Positions 23,401 through 36,800 are shown, numbered from the stretch's first letter. The stretch is 64,000 nucleotides of DNA from Balanoglossus misakiensis (GCA_040954595.2 CM082583.2:11098001-11162000), one strand, 5' to 3'. Notes: generated by a model not told the origin, from the letters alone. Made by a program: numbers and translations.

Positions 23401-25535
23401 AAATCATGGGTTATAGCTCAGGAAAATCTTCAAAAATCGAGGATTTTTCGACTTTTCGAATTTTCAAAATTTGGTCATTTTTTGAAAAAATCATGGGTTA
23501 TAGCTCAGGAAAATCTTCAAAAATCGAGGATTTTTCGACTTTTCGAATTTTCAAAATTTGGTCATTTTTTGAAAAAATCATGGGTTATAGCTCAGGAAAA
23601 TCTTCAAAAATCGAGGATTTTTCGACTTTTCGAATTTTCAAAATTTGGTCATTTCTTGAAAAAATCATGGGTTATAGCTCAGGAAAATCTTCAAAAATCG
23701 AGGATTTTTCGACTTTTCGAATTTTCAAAATTTGGTCATTTTTTGAAAAAATCATGGGTTATAGCTCAGGAAAATCTTCAAAAATCGAGGATTTTTCGAC
23801 TTTTCGAATTTTCAAAATTTGGTCATTTTTTGAAAAAATCATGGGTTATAGCTCAGGAAAATCTTCAAAAATCGAGGATTTTTCGAATTTTCGAATTTTC
23901 AAAATTTGGTCATTTTTTGAAAAAATCATGGGTTATAGCTCAGGAAAATCTTCAAAAATCGAGGATTTTTCGACTTTTCGAATTTTCAAAATTTGGTCAT
24001 TTCTTGAAAAAATCATGGGTTATAGCTCAGGAAAATCTTCAAAAATCGAGGATTTTTCGACTTTTCGAATTTTCAAAATTTGGTCATTTTTTGAAAAAAT
24101 CATGGGTTATAGCTCAGGAAAATCTTCAAAAATCGAGGATTTTTCGACTTTTCGAATTTTCAAAATTTGGTCATTTTTTGAAAAAATCATGGGTTATAGC
24201 TCAGGAAAATCTTCAAAAATCGAGGATTTTTCGACTTTTCGAATTTTCAAAATTTGGTCATTTTTTGAAAAAATCATGGGTTATAGCTCAGGAAAATCTT
24301 CAAAAATCGAGGATTTTTCGACTTTTCGAATTTTCAAAATTTGGTCATTTCTTGAAAAAATCATGGGTTATAGCTCAGGAAAATCTTCAAAAATCGAGGA
24401 TTTTTCGACTTTTCGAATTTTCAAAATTTGGTCATTTTTTGAAAAAATCATGGGTTATAGCTCAGGAAAATCTTCAAAAATCGAGGATTTTTCGACTTTT
24501 CGAATTTTCAAAATTTGGTCATTTTTTGAAAAAATCATGGGTTATAGCTCAGGAAAATCTTCAAAAATCGAGGATTTTTCGACTTTTCGAATTTTCAAAA
24601 TTTGGTCATTTTTTGAAAAAATCATGGGTTATAGCTCAGGAAAATCTTCAAAAATCGAGGATTTTTCGACTTTTCGAATTTTCAAAATTTGGTCATTTTT
24701 TGAAAAAATCATGGGTTATAGCTCAGGAAAATCTTCAAAAATCGAGGATTTTTCGACTTTTCGAATTTTCAAAATTTGGTCATTTTTTGAAAAAATCATG
24801 GGTTATAGCTCAGGAAAATCTTCAAAAATCGAGGATTTTTCGACTTTTCGAATTTTCAAAATTTGGTCATTTTTTGAAAAAATCATGGGTTATAGCTCAG
24901 GAAAATCTTCAAAAATCGAGGATTTTTCGACTTTTCGAATTTTCAAAATTTGGTCATTTTTTGAAAAAATCATGGGTTATAGCTCAGGAAAATCTTCAAA
25001 AATCGAGGATTTTTCGACTTTTCGAATTTTCAAAATTTGGTCATTTTTTGAAAAAATCATGGGTTATAGCTCAGGAAAATCTTCAAAAATCGAGGATTTT
25101 TCGACTTTTCGAATTTTCAAAATTTGGTCATTTTTTGAAAAAATCATGGGTTATAGCTCAGGAAAATCTTCAAAAATCGAGGATTTTTCGACTTTTCGAA
25201 TTTTCAAAATTTGGTCATTTTTTGAAAAAATCATGGGTTATAGCTCAGGAAAATCTTCAAAAATCGAGGATTTTTCGACTTTTCGAATTTTCAAAATTTG
25301 GTCATTTTTTGAAAAAATCATGGGTTATAGCTCAGGAAAATCTTCAAAAATCGAGGATTTTTCGACTTTTCAAAATTTGGTCATTTTTTGAAAAAATCAT
25401 GGGTTATAGCTCAGGAAAATCTTCAAAAATCGAGGATTTTTCGACTTTTCGAATTTTCAAAATTTGGTCATTTTTTGAAAAAATCATGGGTTATAGCTCA
25501 GGAAAATCTTCAAAAATCGAGGATTTTTCGACTTT
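14400..25535 (+). repeat. Satellite subfamily A (CGAATTTTC monomers)
   Basis: From about 14,410 rightward essentially every monomer reads TTCGAATTTTC, which creates a TTCGAA palindrome missing from subfamily G. A single G-type monomer is seen near 18,504. Marker variants in this part include AAAATCATAAAAAATCG with AAAGTTTGG (14471 to 17081), ATTGTGGGTTATTGC (18886, 19320), and five-A instead of six-A runs at 21398 and 23050. Confidence 0.85.
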
Positions 25536-25890
25536 GCGATCTTTGACGATTTTGTCACTTTTGGACATTTTTCATGAGTTAGAGCCCATGAAAATTGTCA
25601 AAAAGTGACTAATTTCTGACTTCGCGGATTTTGGTGTTTTTGTCATTTCTGGACATTTTTCATGGGTTATTGCTCATGAAAATTGTCAAAAAGTGACCAT
25701 TTTCCGACTTCGCGGATTTTGGTGTTTTTGTCATTTCTGGACATTTTTCATGGGTTATAGCCCATGAAAATTATCAAAAAGTGACCATTTTCCGACTTCG
25801 CGGATTTTGGTGTTTTTGTCATTTCTGGAAATTTTTCATGGCTTATAGCCCTTGAAAATTGTCAAAAAGTGACCATTTTCCGACTTTAAG
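25536..25890 (+). repeat. Diverged edge monomers of the satellite (88-89 bp period)
   Basis: About four copies with period 88-89 bp (CATTTCTGG at 25643, 25732 and 25820) share the skeleton of the 87-bp monomer: CATGGGTTATAGC, TGAAAATTGTCAAAAAGTGA, CCGACTTCGCGGATTTT. They differ at many sites. Two contain TTTTCATGGG and its reverse complement CCCATGAAAA or a near match around TTATAG or TTATTG. They look like an older or ancestral form left at the array border. Confidence 0.85.
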
Positions 25891-27883
25891 AAGTGAAATG
25901 TCGCTTTCTGAGAGGAAAAAATCCAGTTTTGGAGAAATGCATTTGAAGGGAGCTTTATTTTGTGAGCTGCCGGTCGGGGTGTATCACATTCTTTTCTGGA
26001 GAACGTTTTTGCTCGGTGTTGAAATCCGGTGTTAAGAATCGGTCGTTGTCACTCATCGGTAAGAGATACTTCTCAGACTACTAATGGAATAATGGGGTCC
26101 ATTCATGGCAGAAAAGCTGTTGATATCGATGCGGTGGCGTGTGACACAGATGTAATCAGCGACAGAAAAGACCCCTTTGTCCCGGGGCGGATTCGCACTG
26201 GCTCACTCGGTGGACAGTGCCGATACTGTGTGGGTCCACCTTGACGTGGTGGTGTCGCGTTTCCACGCCTGCCACGGTGTTTGCGTCTGACAATGCTTGA
26301 CGACGCCATCAAAGTGGAGAGACGTGGCCCGCAGTGGCCGTGTCAGGTCGACTCGATATCCGAGAAGGTTTTTTAGCGTAGTGACATGAATCTATCTTTT
26401 ATCCAAACTTCTGAAAACCAAATAATGACGGGTCAACGACCAGAGGCAATAAGTGGTGACACGGATTAGACGGTGAATCGACTCTGTGCGGTGGCGGAAC
26501 AAATGTCAAATGTGAAGTGTTGATCGACAGAGAGCGCTGTCAACGTTACCCTGACTTGGGCGATATACCCAGCATTTCCCTTCAGAATCTTGCTTATCGT
26601 TCCGCCGAACGAATGCCTCAAAATGATATCTGTGTACTAAACAAGACGTCAAGCCGAAACTCATATGTACATGTATTCCGTTTGGTAAAGAACGCCCTCT
26701 GGCGGGCCAATATTTTGTATCGGCGCATGAATACCAGTAGCCAAGTACATCAGCGTTTTCTTAAAGGAAAACAACCGAGAGCCTGAGAGTAAAACTATCC
26801 TTTCAAGTTTTCGGTCAATGGTGATTAAATGTCGAACGTTTATTATTTCCCCTTATATCACTGCTGTGCTATCTTAATGGCACTTTTATCAGTACATTTA
26901 ATGGCATAATGCGCATGCACAGTAGCTAAGTTTACTGGCCGGGCAGATAAGACGAAATCTGAACCGCCTCAAATCTGTGGTCCCGCGGGAACCCACCCCG
27001 ATGAGTTCATGTGTTTTCAATCGATTCCCAGAGCCAATTAAGGCAACCAGGTCAGCCGGCGTGCGTGCGAGCACCGGACGCCTATTCCTCGAATAGGGGA
27101 ATATATTATATATGACGTTTGCACATCAATTTATGACTTAATTAGAAAAGTGAGAAAAAAAACATGTAATCACGATGTAACGGCATCTTATCGGGTTGTT
27201 AGGTTTTAACGATTCTGTTCGTTTAATATAAAACAGTAATTTGATTAAATTGATTATTTTTTTGCTCTAATAAAGCATGCAGTAGCAAGTAGGCCTAGTT
27301 GGCTAAAATGTTGAGCTGACACGCATCAGGTCGGCTTCGGAAACAAATTATCGTCTGCCCTCCTCGGAATTCCTTCACAAATGTCAAGGTGGTCAGACAT
27401 ATTACAAACCAAAGGCAAGTGTAGTGTCATGCGACGGCGCCACACCGGTATACCACTGGCGCACATGCGTGTGCCGGCGAACACCTCCTCCTACAAGAAT
27501 GGAATGGTCCGATAATTCCCTATGCGGGCCGTATCGTGACCGTGCCTGGTGCGCAGCTAGCTCAGCTCGAACAGTCAGTACGATTCGCCAGACTGGTTTG
27601 AAAAGTGCGGATAATATCACTGCTCCGGGCTTGACTTCAGCGAACAATCGGCGCACTTAATTGTTGACGGAGAGAGACGAGTGAGGATCTGAATGAGAGC
27701 GGTGTAGCAGCAGCAGCCTTGTGGTGAAGGCGTTTAATACTCCAAGTTATTCAGTGATCGGCCGGCACACTCGGGTCGAGCTATGTGACAAGCCATTTAA
27801 AAAAACAGCTTGATCATTTCGAACAACGTTGTTAAAGCTTGGCTCGTAAATTTTCGCGAAGCAGTCTCAGTTTTTTAAGGACC
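25891..27883. other. Intergenic region and probable RASL12 promoter
   Basis: Between the satellite and the RASL12 start codon no coding region can be supported. The small open frames here show no recognisable family. The stretch from about 27,400 to 27,900 is richer in G+C and CpG than its surroundings and probably includes the promoter and 5' UTR of the RASL12-like gene. Confidence 0.4.
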
Positions 27884-30800
27884 ATGTCATCCCGACAGAG
27901 AAACCGTGGCGGCAGTACCGGGGCGACCGGAATGATTCTACCGGAGTACAAGATCGCTCTTCTTGGAAGTCTTGGAGTCGGAAAGTCAGGTAAACACCAA
28001 ACACACCGCTATCATTCTTCCTCTGTGTGTGACCCGTATCAGAAAAAAAAGTACCCACGTCGAGATCAACAGACCGTGGATCTAAGATTTTTTAAACATC
28101 AACCTGATACCACCCCGTTCACAGGTTACACCAAAACCGGTACCTTTGATCGTAAAGATACTCATCAAAAATAACTGGAGATATCACACACGTTTTGTGT
28201 AACTGTTCGTTATTGTTTTTAAACCACGCAACACCCACATAATAGTTAACGAGTAGCTCTCTATTGATCGAAGGGCCTTCGCTGCCATTTACATAGTTGT
28301 CGATTCGTGGGATTTTGGACGTTACGGTCGGTAAATAGGCGAGGAATCTGTACAACCACTTCACCTTGAATGGTACGGGACCCCCCCCCCACACACACAC
28401 ACACACTCACACACACCACCACCACCACACACGCGCACACACACAGACCAAGTTTTACCACACAGGGGAACATAACACGACGCACGTGCACGAATGCGTG
28501 ATATTGATTCGAACTGTTTGGTCTCATACCTGTGTCGCGGTGACATTTGTACGCAGACCATTTTTATAGCATAGTTGTCTGGATTCTGTAAGTTCACTGA
28601 ACACGTCTCGGACAGACACCGTTTACACTAACAGCTTTCAGCTTATAATCCCTTACTCTAATTTGGAACACTTGCTATCACAAAATTGACATTCCGAGCA
28701 GCACCACACGAAACGGTATCGCTGTCGTGCCCGGGTTGCCGGCACATAAATGCGAAACTCAAACAAGGTTTGTTCCGTGACATTTTTGACAGGTTGCGAC
28801 CCCTTGCAACACTTAGAGCAACGATAAATTTCGTAACACTGCCCCACTTGCATGTATGGTCTCCTCGAGAGGCAATTCTCACGGCCGCTCGACCCCGCAT
28901 TGCATTCTCGTCTTGGTGTCGATGCGATTTAGCAACCCAACTGTCACTGTATCTGAGGGCTCGCATAGCACCAGTTTGTTTTAGAGGAAGTTGTCTGATA
29001 GACCTTCTGTACAATATACGTGCCCATTTTTAAGTGCCGGGGTAATCCTTCGCAAGTGTTAGCCGTAGTAATTAAAAACGCACGATGACTTGTTTACCCT
29101 CATATTTATTTTCATCGTGTGTTGTTTTTTGTACTATTCAAAGTTTGGTGTCATGTTAAGTGGGCGGCCTTGAGTTAAGTCGTGAAAAAAAACCACGTCA
29201 CCACTTTGAAAGAGTAAGTACATGTAAAGTGGTTGGAAAGGATCTTAATTAAGGACTTCAAGTAAACAGAGGCAGATTTGACGAACAGTAATAAATAACT
29301 GTGTACCGAAAAGATATGTTATTTTTCTCCGATCTTCAAACATATTCTCAAGTAAACAACGCTATACCAGCAATGCGGGGTCTGTCACGATATCGACAAA
29401 TAAAGATAGAGATACGAGGGAGATCGATGAAGTCATGCCCGCAACTGTGCTGACAAAACAAAAGAGTTTAGCACAGGGCGTGCGGTTACACGTGATTACA
29501 GATTTGCAGCTCTGATTAAAATAAATCGCCCACATATCTATCTGGACGCATATTCATCATCCCAAGGTTGGTTAATATGCTTAACAACAATTAGCTTAAT
29601 TATTTCCCTTTTTATTTTAACTTCCAGCTTTGACTGTGAAGTTTCTCACAAAACGCTTCATCAACGAATACGACCCTAATCTAGGTAAGTGAGACACTTT
29701 CTTGTTCCCCCGTCTTTTTTTTCTGCCGTCTTGCAATTTCTCTTGTTTCGTTTTCCATCCTCGCCGTTTGTCTCACTTTCGGATGCTCTGCGCAACAGAA
29801 CAAAACAAAAAATGCGGTGCCGCCTTTGGCTGTTAACTTTGAGAGTCCATGAAATCAAGGACAGTTGTTGCCGCGCCTGTGCACTGTGTATACGCCGGGA
29901 GCGACACCGTGCCAAACAAGAGTTAGAGCGGCAAGTGAGACAAAATATTACGACAGAATGACTGTCTGGTGTAAAGAAATCAACCGGGGCCTATTGTCCA
30001 ATTCTGACGGTAACCGAACTCGGTATAGACAAACAACTTTCTGCTCAGTGATATTGATTGCCTCCTTTGTCCGGCGTCGCATCTACACTATTCAGGCAAG
30101 CGTACGTCCATTAACTAGTGTGACAAGGGGCCTATTATATCATTGGCCGACATGCCTTCTCGCCCACACCAGCCACCCTCCATCCCGTTGAACTTTAGCT
30201 GTGATGGACACAACGAAGAATTACGCAGAATTTGATTCAATGGGCAGAGTACTCCTACCCGAAACACCCCAATAATGTAAAAGTTTTAAACCCGAAGGCG
30301 ACAGCACGTGCTGACCATGTTTTTTAAAGAAAACAACACGCGGCGTCGATCCTTTTCTTAGTCAGAACTTTCACGGTTCTTTGGCGGGTGTTTCATCGCG
30401 GCGATGTACATAGGTCAGGCCATCTTATAATCAACTGACATACAATCGAAAACCTTGTTTTGCCGGTTTAGCAACAGACAGGGCTCAACAAGTGTGACGC
30501 ATAAGGGCAGATCAGTAATGGGGTGTGTCGACTTCTTTGCCCTGTTGTCAGATACATGGAAAACGGTTACATAGATACGCGTACGTCACAGTTTAAAACA
30601 GACGATACAAAAACAGTTTTGGTCGTAAAATCACAAGTTTCCGTCAGTTCAGATTGGCCAGAGTTTTTAACACAGATGACTAGGTCTGCCCGGAGGAGCT
30701 CAGTAAACCTCACTTCTCCCCAGACTTGCCCCGGCCATACATTCCAGTATTTGGTTGAGATAAATAACCCATCTGTATTTCCTTAGCACGTGCTCGGTAA

Positions 30801-33800
30801 AGTTGGAGCAACTCATGTCACACGTGGATTTGTTTCTTTCTGAATAAATCTTGCAAAGTGAACCAGGCGATCGATGTAATCAATTCTCACAAGGTTAATG
30901 ACAACTAGCGGGCGAATTCCAACCGCGGGATTTTCATTCTCAGAACAATGGAGGCACCTGGCGCTTTTTATGTCATACTGTGGATGTCTGTTTGTGTGAC
31001 ATTCCTCAGTGGTTCATCCCATTTTATCCCTTGTCATCTGATTTGGACCACCTTGTTTCCTTCCACAAGGGAGTTGCTAGATTCTGAGAGAGAGAAAGAG
31101 AGAGGGGGGAGAGAAAGAGAGAGATAGGGGAGGGAGAGAGAGGGGGGAGGGAGGGAGAGAGAGAGGGAGAGAGACACCGATATCACGGTTAAATCAAAGT
31201 TTTTCGCCAAATCTTCAGCGCTTAACTTTTGAACGGTTTTGAGCTGCGTGTGTTTGTCGGCACTTTGCCAGTCGGGACAGTTTTAGGCGTAGGCGATCGG
31301 ATGCTTGGAAATGAAAAACAGGCTGCTTCCGTTCACAGCCTGAGAGGGTCGAGGCAAATCCCTTGGAGAACATTCCACAGCCTGCCAACGATTAGAGAAC
31401 CACGGAAGCCATTATACTCTGTGCGTCACGTGCGTTGACCAGGTAACTCCAGCAAACTCAGCGAAACTACGGAAAGGAAAGATATCGGTACGACGCCGAT
31501 TGAAATGGCCACACCTGATTTATATTTCCGAAGAAAAATTAAATTTCTGCCAAATAAGTTGACATTAAAGCGCTGTGATGAATATGTGTAATACTGTTAA
31601 AGAAACGCCTGAAAGAATGGACACTAAAGCGAAAATAGAAACCGTAAATCAATGTGTTGTGTTCTGTCAAGAATATGGACTGCTAGGGGCAATCAACTGA
31701 AATGACGTTTATGAATCAAATGTTACCAGTAATTTAATATGCCGTCTGGTGTTTACCTGTAGGCACGGTCAGTTCCTAGTGCAATCGACGCATTCCTCTT
31801 TTGCGGGGGGGGGGGGGCAGAGAGAGACAGAAAACGATGGAGACAGAGGACAGAGAGGGAGAAGAGAAGAGTAGAGAGAGGGAGAGAGGTATAGAGAGAT
31901 TAGCCCAATAACCACAAGTATAATATAGAATCGCCCACCTAACCACCTAACTGTTCTAGACAGGCAGACAGTCGCAGATTAAGGTATTATCAGTGTCGCT
32001 CAGGCATGATAGAATCTAACGTGGCTTTCAAATTAGCTCTGGCATCTTAACACAGTCCTATACAGGAATCGCAAGACCCCTCATTATTAATATACCGACG
32101 AATAGAAATGTTAACCCCTTGATTGAATAGAATAAAATATTAATGGAATAATACTCTACAAAGTCATCAACATCTGTAACTTGGGCCTAAATGTAAGTGA
32201 CAGTTGGTAAAAATCAAAGAATTTTACGATGAATTTCCAACAAACACCCTGCAGCAGAATTTCAGAGTAATCGAATGGTTGCTACGGGTGACTGGCTGTC
32301 TGGAGAACGCCAAGCTCGAGCGACAACGTCAGTTTATCCGCTAAAACAAGCGTTCAAATAAGAAACATAAAATAAATCTCCAGTTTCCATTTTTCCGTGG
32401 ATTTCAAATTGAGATTTTACTCCTTGGCGGCGAGCGGACGGATATTTCAATTTGCTGTTCAATTTGGCAACATTCCGCGGGGCTCTTCACCTTAAAAACT
32501 CGCTAATTTATGGTTTACTGAAAAACGTTTTCCGAGGGGTCGAGGGTTAACGAGTCCCCAGCATATCGCCCCACTCAATGATATACTGTTATTAGGGCCG
32601 TCAGATAGGGAGACTGAACTCGTACCAAGGTTCAGGACGTCAGAGTCCTTGCCCAGCGCTCTCTCATAGGGCACGTGACACTGAGCCATGTGACGTTGAC
32701 CTGCTTTTGAGATTTCAGCAAAGGAACAGGTGGTTCGTTTAACGTTATTCAAATTGCAACCGGAGACCATTGTCGGTACGGGTATCTTTTACGCTTAACG
32801 GCCACTGATTAAAAACAAGACTGCATTTATGCAACCGTTTGGTATTTGGATTCACGACATCTTTATTTCACGCCTTCTGGTGATCAAGCCATAAGACGAT
32901 CGAGACGATCGAGACAATGCACGCCGAACACGTTGCGTCTGTTAACCTCAACCCTCCCATTAGAGTTCTCTTCCCTGATCACTGATTACTTTGTAATTGG
33001 CCATCCCCAGGAATGCAGACGTCATTCCAGCGCCGAGATGGGAAGTCTGGCAAATATGTTGTCCTGTCGCGTCTCCGAACAGAGTTCACCGAGAAAATTT
33101 ACGCGTCCAACCCCCCGTCGACACAGATCCCGCGCACCGGGCCAATCGAGCCGTGAAACGTATTACGTTGTGTAGCGTCTGCAGTCGGCTTTAATTACAT
33201 CATGCGTGCTGCTTCATTTATATTTGAGTCGCGCTCGAATGAAACGCCCCAGGAATGCTTGCGCATTTCTGTTTTCGCAAGAGCTTGACTTCTGAACCAA
33301 CATGTTGCGGCTTTCGGGGGCATTGACAGAAAGTCAACAGTTTGGTTTGGTCTGTCTGAGACCTCTTCTGTTTTTATCAACCGGCGTTTGTTTTCTCACA
33401 CTGTCCACAATACGTCTTAATTGCAACCTTTTCATTTATCATGTTTATGAGCGAATTTCTCATTTTACCCTCGAGAAGCAACAATTGAAAACTTTGCCAC
33501 CCGCGTGTTCTTATAGACCGGTCTATTTAAAAGTCTTTTCTGTCTTCCCTCCACTGGACAGAACCACCCGCCACTCCACCGGACGCAAGACCTGTAAACA
33601 TGGCGCCTTCACCTTCTGTACACTGATGAGACATTTCGTCCTTCAACGGTCTTGGCGATCTGTGCTAATTACCAAGGAACCGTTATGAAAACAGTAATTA
33701 AAAGTTGATTGGCAGTACGCGTTGTGTTATTATTTCCAAGTACCGTTATCGCGTGGGTTGTTTGTTTAAGCTAGTGAGTGCTAAACGTCTCAATCCGCAA

Positions 33801-36800
33801 AGCACACAGCGATCGATTCATTATTGTGCGCGAACTTTCCGTTCGGTGACTTGGTGTTCTTCGTCTGGCCTTGTTTTTATCATGGACCCTGGTTCAATGG
33901 ACACGTCAGCTTTACGCGACGGAGTTCTATGGCGAAAAGTTTGCGGGGAGGTAGCGAGTTTCTTTGGTAGCGAACGGCGTATTCTTGTACACAGGGTTAC
34001 ATAATCACGCGCAGCGTAGGTGATGATTGTAGGGGTTTGTTCTACAACGTCTTGGTAAAAGAGAGAGAGTACGGGTTAACTGTCAAATTAAACTTGTTTG
34101 TGGAAGAAGGACTGGGGCGACCCTACCCAGACGTTTAAATAATTGGACTCGCGTACTGAAACCTTGTTAATTTTACCAGACTGTCCGATAATATTAGCGT
34201 AAACAAGGCCAGTTTAATCCAAGGCGGAGGGGAAATATGCACAAGAAATGAAGTATGGAGCCCCTGTGTAGTATGCGGCATTTCTGTGTATATGAGCTGA
34301 GAGATCATTATTATAGCCAGTATGTAAACATTTGTTCATCTCAAGTTATGTATCTGGTGTTGCCCGTTCAAACTATACCCATATCTTTGTTAGGTTCTGT
34401 CAGGAGTTCGCCCACTTTGCTAAACAAAACCCGATATAGATGCGAGTATTTGCGTCACTCTGCGTGGTTGAGGCGATTATGGATCTTTGAGGTGTGAAGT
34501 GTCTTCTCAATGACGGCCGGTACAGTCTGTTATGGTTTTGTCCCGGAAACGTACGTCAAATGCAGAATAACATTTACATCATAAGTCGTCTGTTACCTCG
34601 ATGTGAGGTTAATGGCGTGTAAACCGCGGTTTTGTCCAGTTATGTGTAGTGGGATAAACCAGAATCGCAAGCGACACTTCAAAAAAATAAACCGAAAAAA
34701 TCTTAAGTGGGACCGTTGATAGCCCCGAGCAAAAACAATACACGATAATCACGTCAGCATAAAACCGTAACCAGCGAGCATTTACATCATCGCCGCTTCT
34801 TCCGTGTCCGAATGGATTTTCCGCAAGCCGAGATGACGGACAGATGTTCCGGGAGATATCGCTTGTGAGAAAAGCAAAACCGTCGTCAGTTGGCTTTTTA
34901 AAAGACTGAAACCCCAGAGGCATCGGTCTGGTAAAGCAGTTGGGCGACGCAAGAGGTCGGAGTTCGTCCAAGTTGTAATGCCGTGTTTGTCCTGCCTGGG
35001 CAACAAGAGAGCTACTTAGCAGGCTAATGGTGACCTTTCTCTCTACCCCACTACTTCTTTCTTTTTTGCCGTTTCCCGCGGGTAAACTACATGCGGAAAG
35101 TCATGAAATGAATCCGGAAGCATCCAGAAAACAACTCTTCTTTTTGTTTATGCTTTTTGAAGTGTTATTTGTCCGTTGAATTTGGGGCGCAACTTGATAC
35201 TCCGAGCATTTATATGTTAAAAAGAGAAAGAGAGAGAGACTTGGTTCATTATTTTGACATAGGTATGACTTGTGTGTATCGGTAGAACAAGTGTACAAAC
35301 CGTGCGCACAAAGAGTCGTGCAAGTTTTGGCGGCATAGCGATTCTTTGAGTCGCAGAAGTTGATGCCATCATGCCGTTTCACAGACGTGGGGAGCATTCG
35401 AAACAGTCCACAGTCTTTGGAAGTTTCGGTGTAATTAGCACCTGGCAGTTTATTTGCATGATAAAACAAGTGAGAAATAAAACCCACAGCACAGACGCCG
35501 GTGCACATCTGTACAAACCTAAACTGTGCAGCACAAGAATGTGACATATATTGTTCCCGTCGGCTTGCCCGAATAATTTTGTTGATCAACAGCGGCCACC
35601 AGTGTCTTGTCGAAGTAATCACACAGGTATTCATTGAGTTAGTCACTGAACGATTTCTTTGACCTTTATATCGAGCTCTGCCATATGACCGACTGACTAC
35701 CCTGGTCACGGCTAAGGCGTAAGAGATCTGAGTGTTCCCGGCGTTACCGTGGAGGCCGTGTAAAAAGGGAACACCGGGAACCCACAGACCAGTACGCAGG
35801 GCTATTATAGAATTAACCATGAACGCTGGAGGTATAAGGACGAACGTAATATTGCCCAGCTAGGACAGCCAATTTCCTCTTTCTTTATAACATCTGTGTA
35901 GAACAGAAGTTCGTCATGCATAGCCATTATTTGGTTTTACACCTCATTTTCCCGCTCTGCGTCATCACTCAGAGATAACATCTGGCCGACCTACCCTGCA
36001 GACGACAAGTAAACGATGTCGTGCAGCTGTTGTTACCAGATAATTAGTCGCGTGTCACTAGTATCAATTATACACAAACTCTGTGATGATTTTGACGCTA
36101 ATTGGCAACGACAAGGCCGCGCCATCTCCGAGGACGAGTCTTTCGGGAATACACACGTGTTGGGAGAACGTTGGCCTTGACAAACGCGAGGCACGACTTA
36201 GTTATTCGACACACGAACGAACATAAAGCTTCAATTACATGTAATTAGAAAATCGCAGATTTGTTCATTGGCATGTGTGCCTTTTCACGGGTCCGATATC
36301 TGCCAACCTGCAAACTCTGAGTATCTCTGGTGTAACTTCGTTGTGGCCAAAAGGCATTTTGATTGGGATGGCCAAGTGCGTTTGTGCAAGGCGTTCAATC
36401 ACAACAAAGCCTTCGGGACAGATAATTGACTGCTGCGAACTTGTTTGGTCAGGGCTAGCTCTTCGCCGAGGCTGTACTTGGTATGTCAGTGAGTCTGTGG
36501 CAAATCCATGGTATGTCGTATGTTGTAAACTATATGGCCACACGCACGAAATACTGGTGAATTTCACAGTAGCAGTTGGACATGACAAATCATGCGCAAG
36601 ACCAATTGGACATTTCTAAAAACAGGCTAAGTATGCCATATCAATTTGTAGTATATGCAGAACATTCTGTACGTGTTGTTAAGAGTTATCACATAACCTC
36701 TAGCGATTTGCCCACAAATATAGGTTTTTTGTAAAAATGGCAACAGAAGTTTACCAGACCGTACTATTTTAGGTGATACATCTATAGGAATGCTGGCATC

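Larger units (their letters stand above)
5836..25535 (+). repeat. 87-bp satellite array, about 226 tandem copies
   Basis: The monomer is 87 bp, measured from successive CATGGG steps (5919 to 6006, and so on), and is repeated head to tail over 19.7 kb with very few differences. Landmarks in each monomer are CATGGGTTATAGCTCAGG, AAAATCTTCAAAAATCGAGG, TTTTTCGACTTTTCG, ATTTTCAAAATTTGGTC and ATTTTTTGAAAAAAT. The first, partial monomer starts at about 5836, 235 bp after the poly(A) signal of the riboflavin transporter gene. Since 87 = 3 x 29 and two forward frames lack stops, long apparent open frames arise (21406-25608 would be 1,400 codons). They encode 29-residue repeats beginning MGYSSGKSSKIEDF or WVIAQENLQKSRIF. 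Single-base A-run indels switch frame, and no start context, introns or family similarity support a gene. I call it non-coding satellite. Copy number in an assembly may be unreliable. Confidence 0.97.

Noticed and set aside
5836-25535. CRISPR array
   Set aside because: The repeats are directly contiguous with no unique spacers, and the context is a eukaryotic genome.
21406-25608. 1,400-codon open frame, and others of 500-950 codons, in 5.8-25.6 kb
   Set aside because: They are the 87-bp satellite read in its two stop-free frames. Frame switches at A-run indels, absence of gene structure and near-identity of all copies favour non-coding satellite.
27839-28174. Extended frame before and after RASL12 exon 1
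   Set aside because: The upstream part lacks an ATG start and the downstream part reads through a good GTAAAC donor; the next exon continues the Ras fold only after splicing.
28366-28597. Histidine/threonine-rich or glycine-rich frames
   Set aside because: Translation of the CA/CAC microsatellite.
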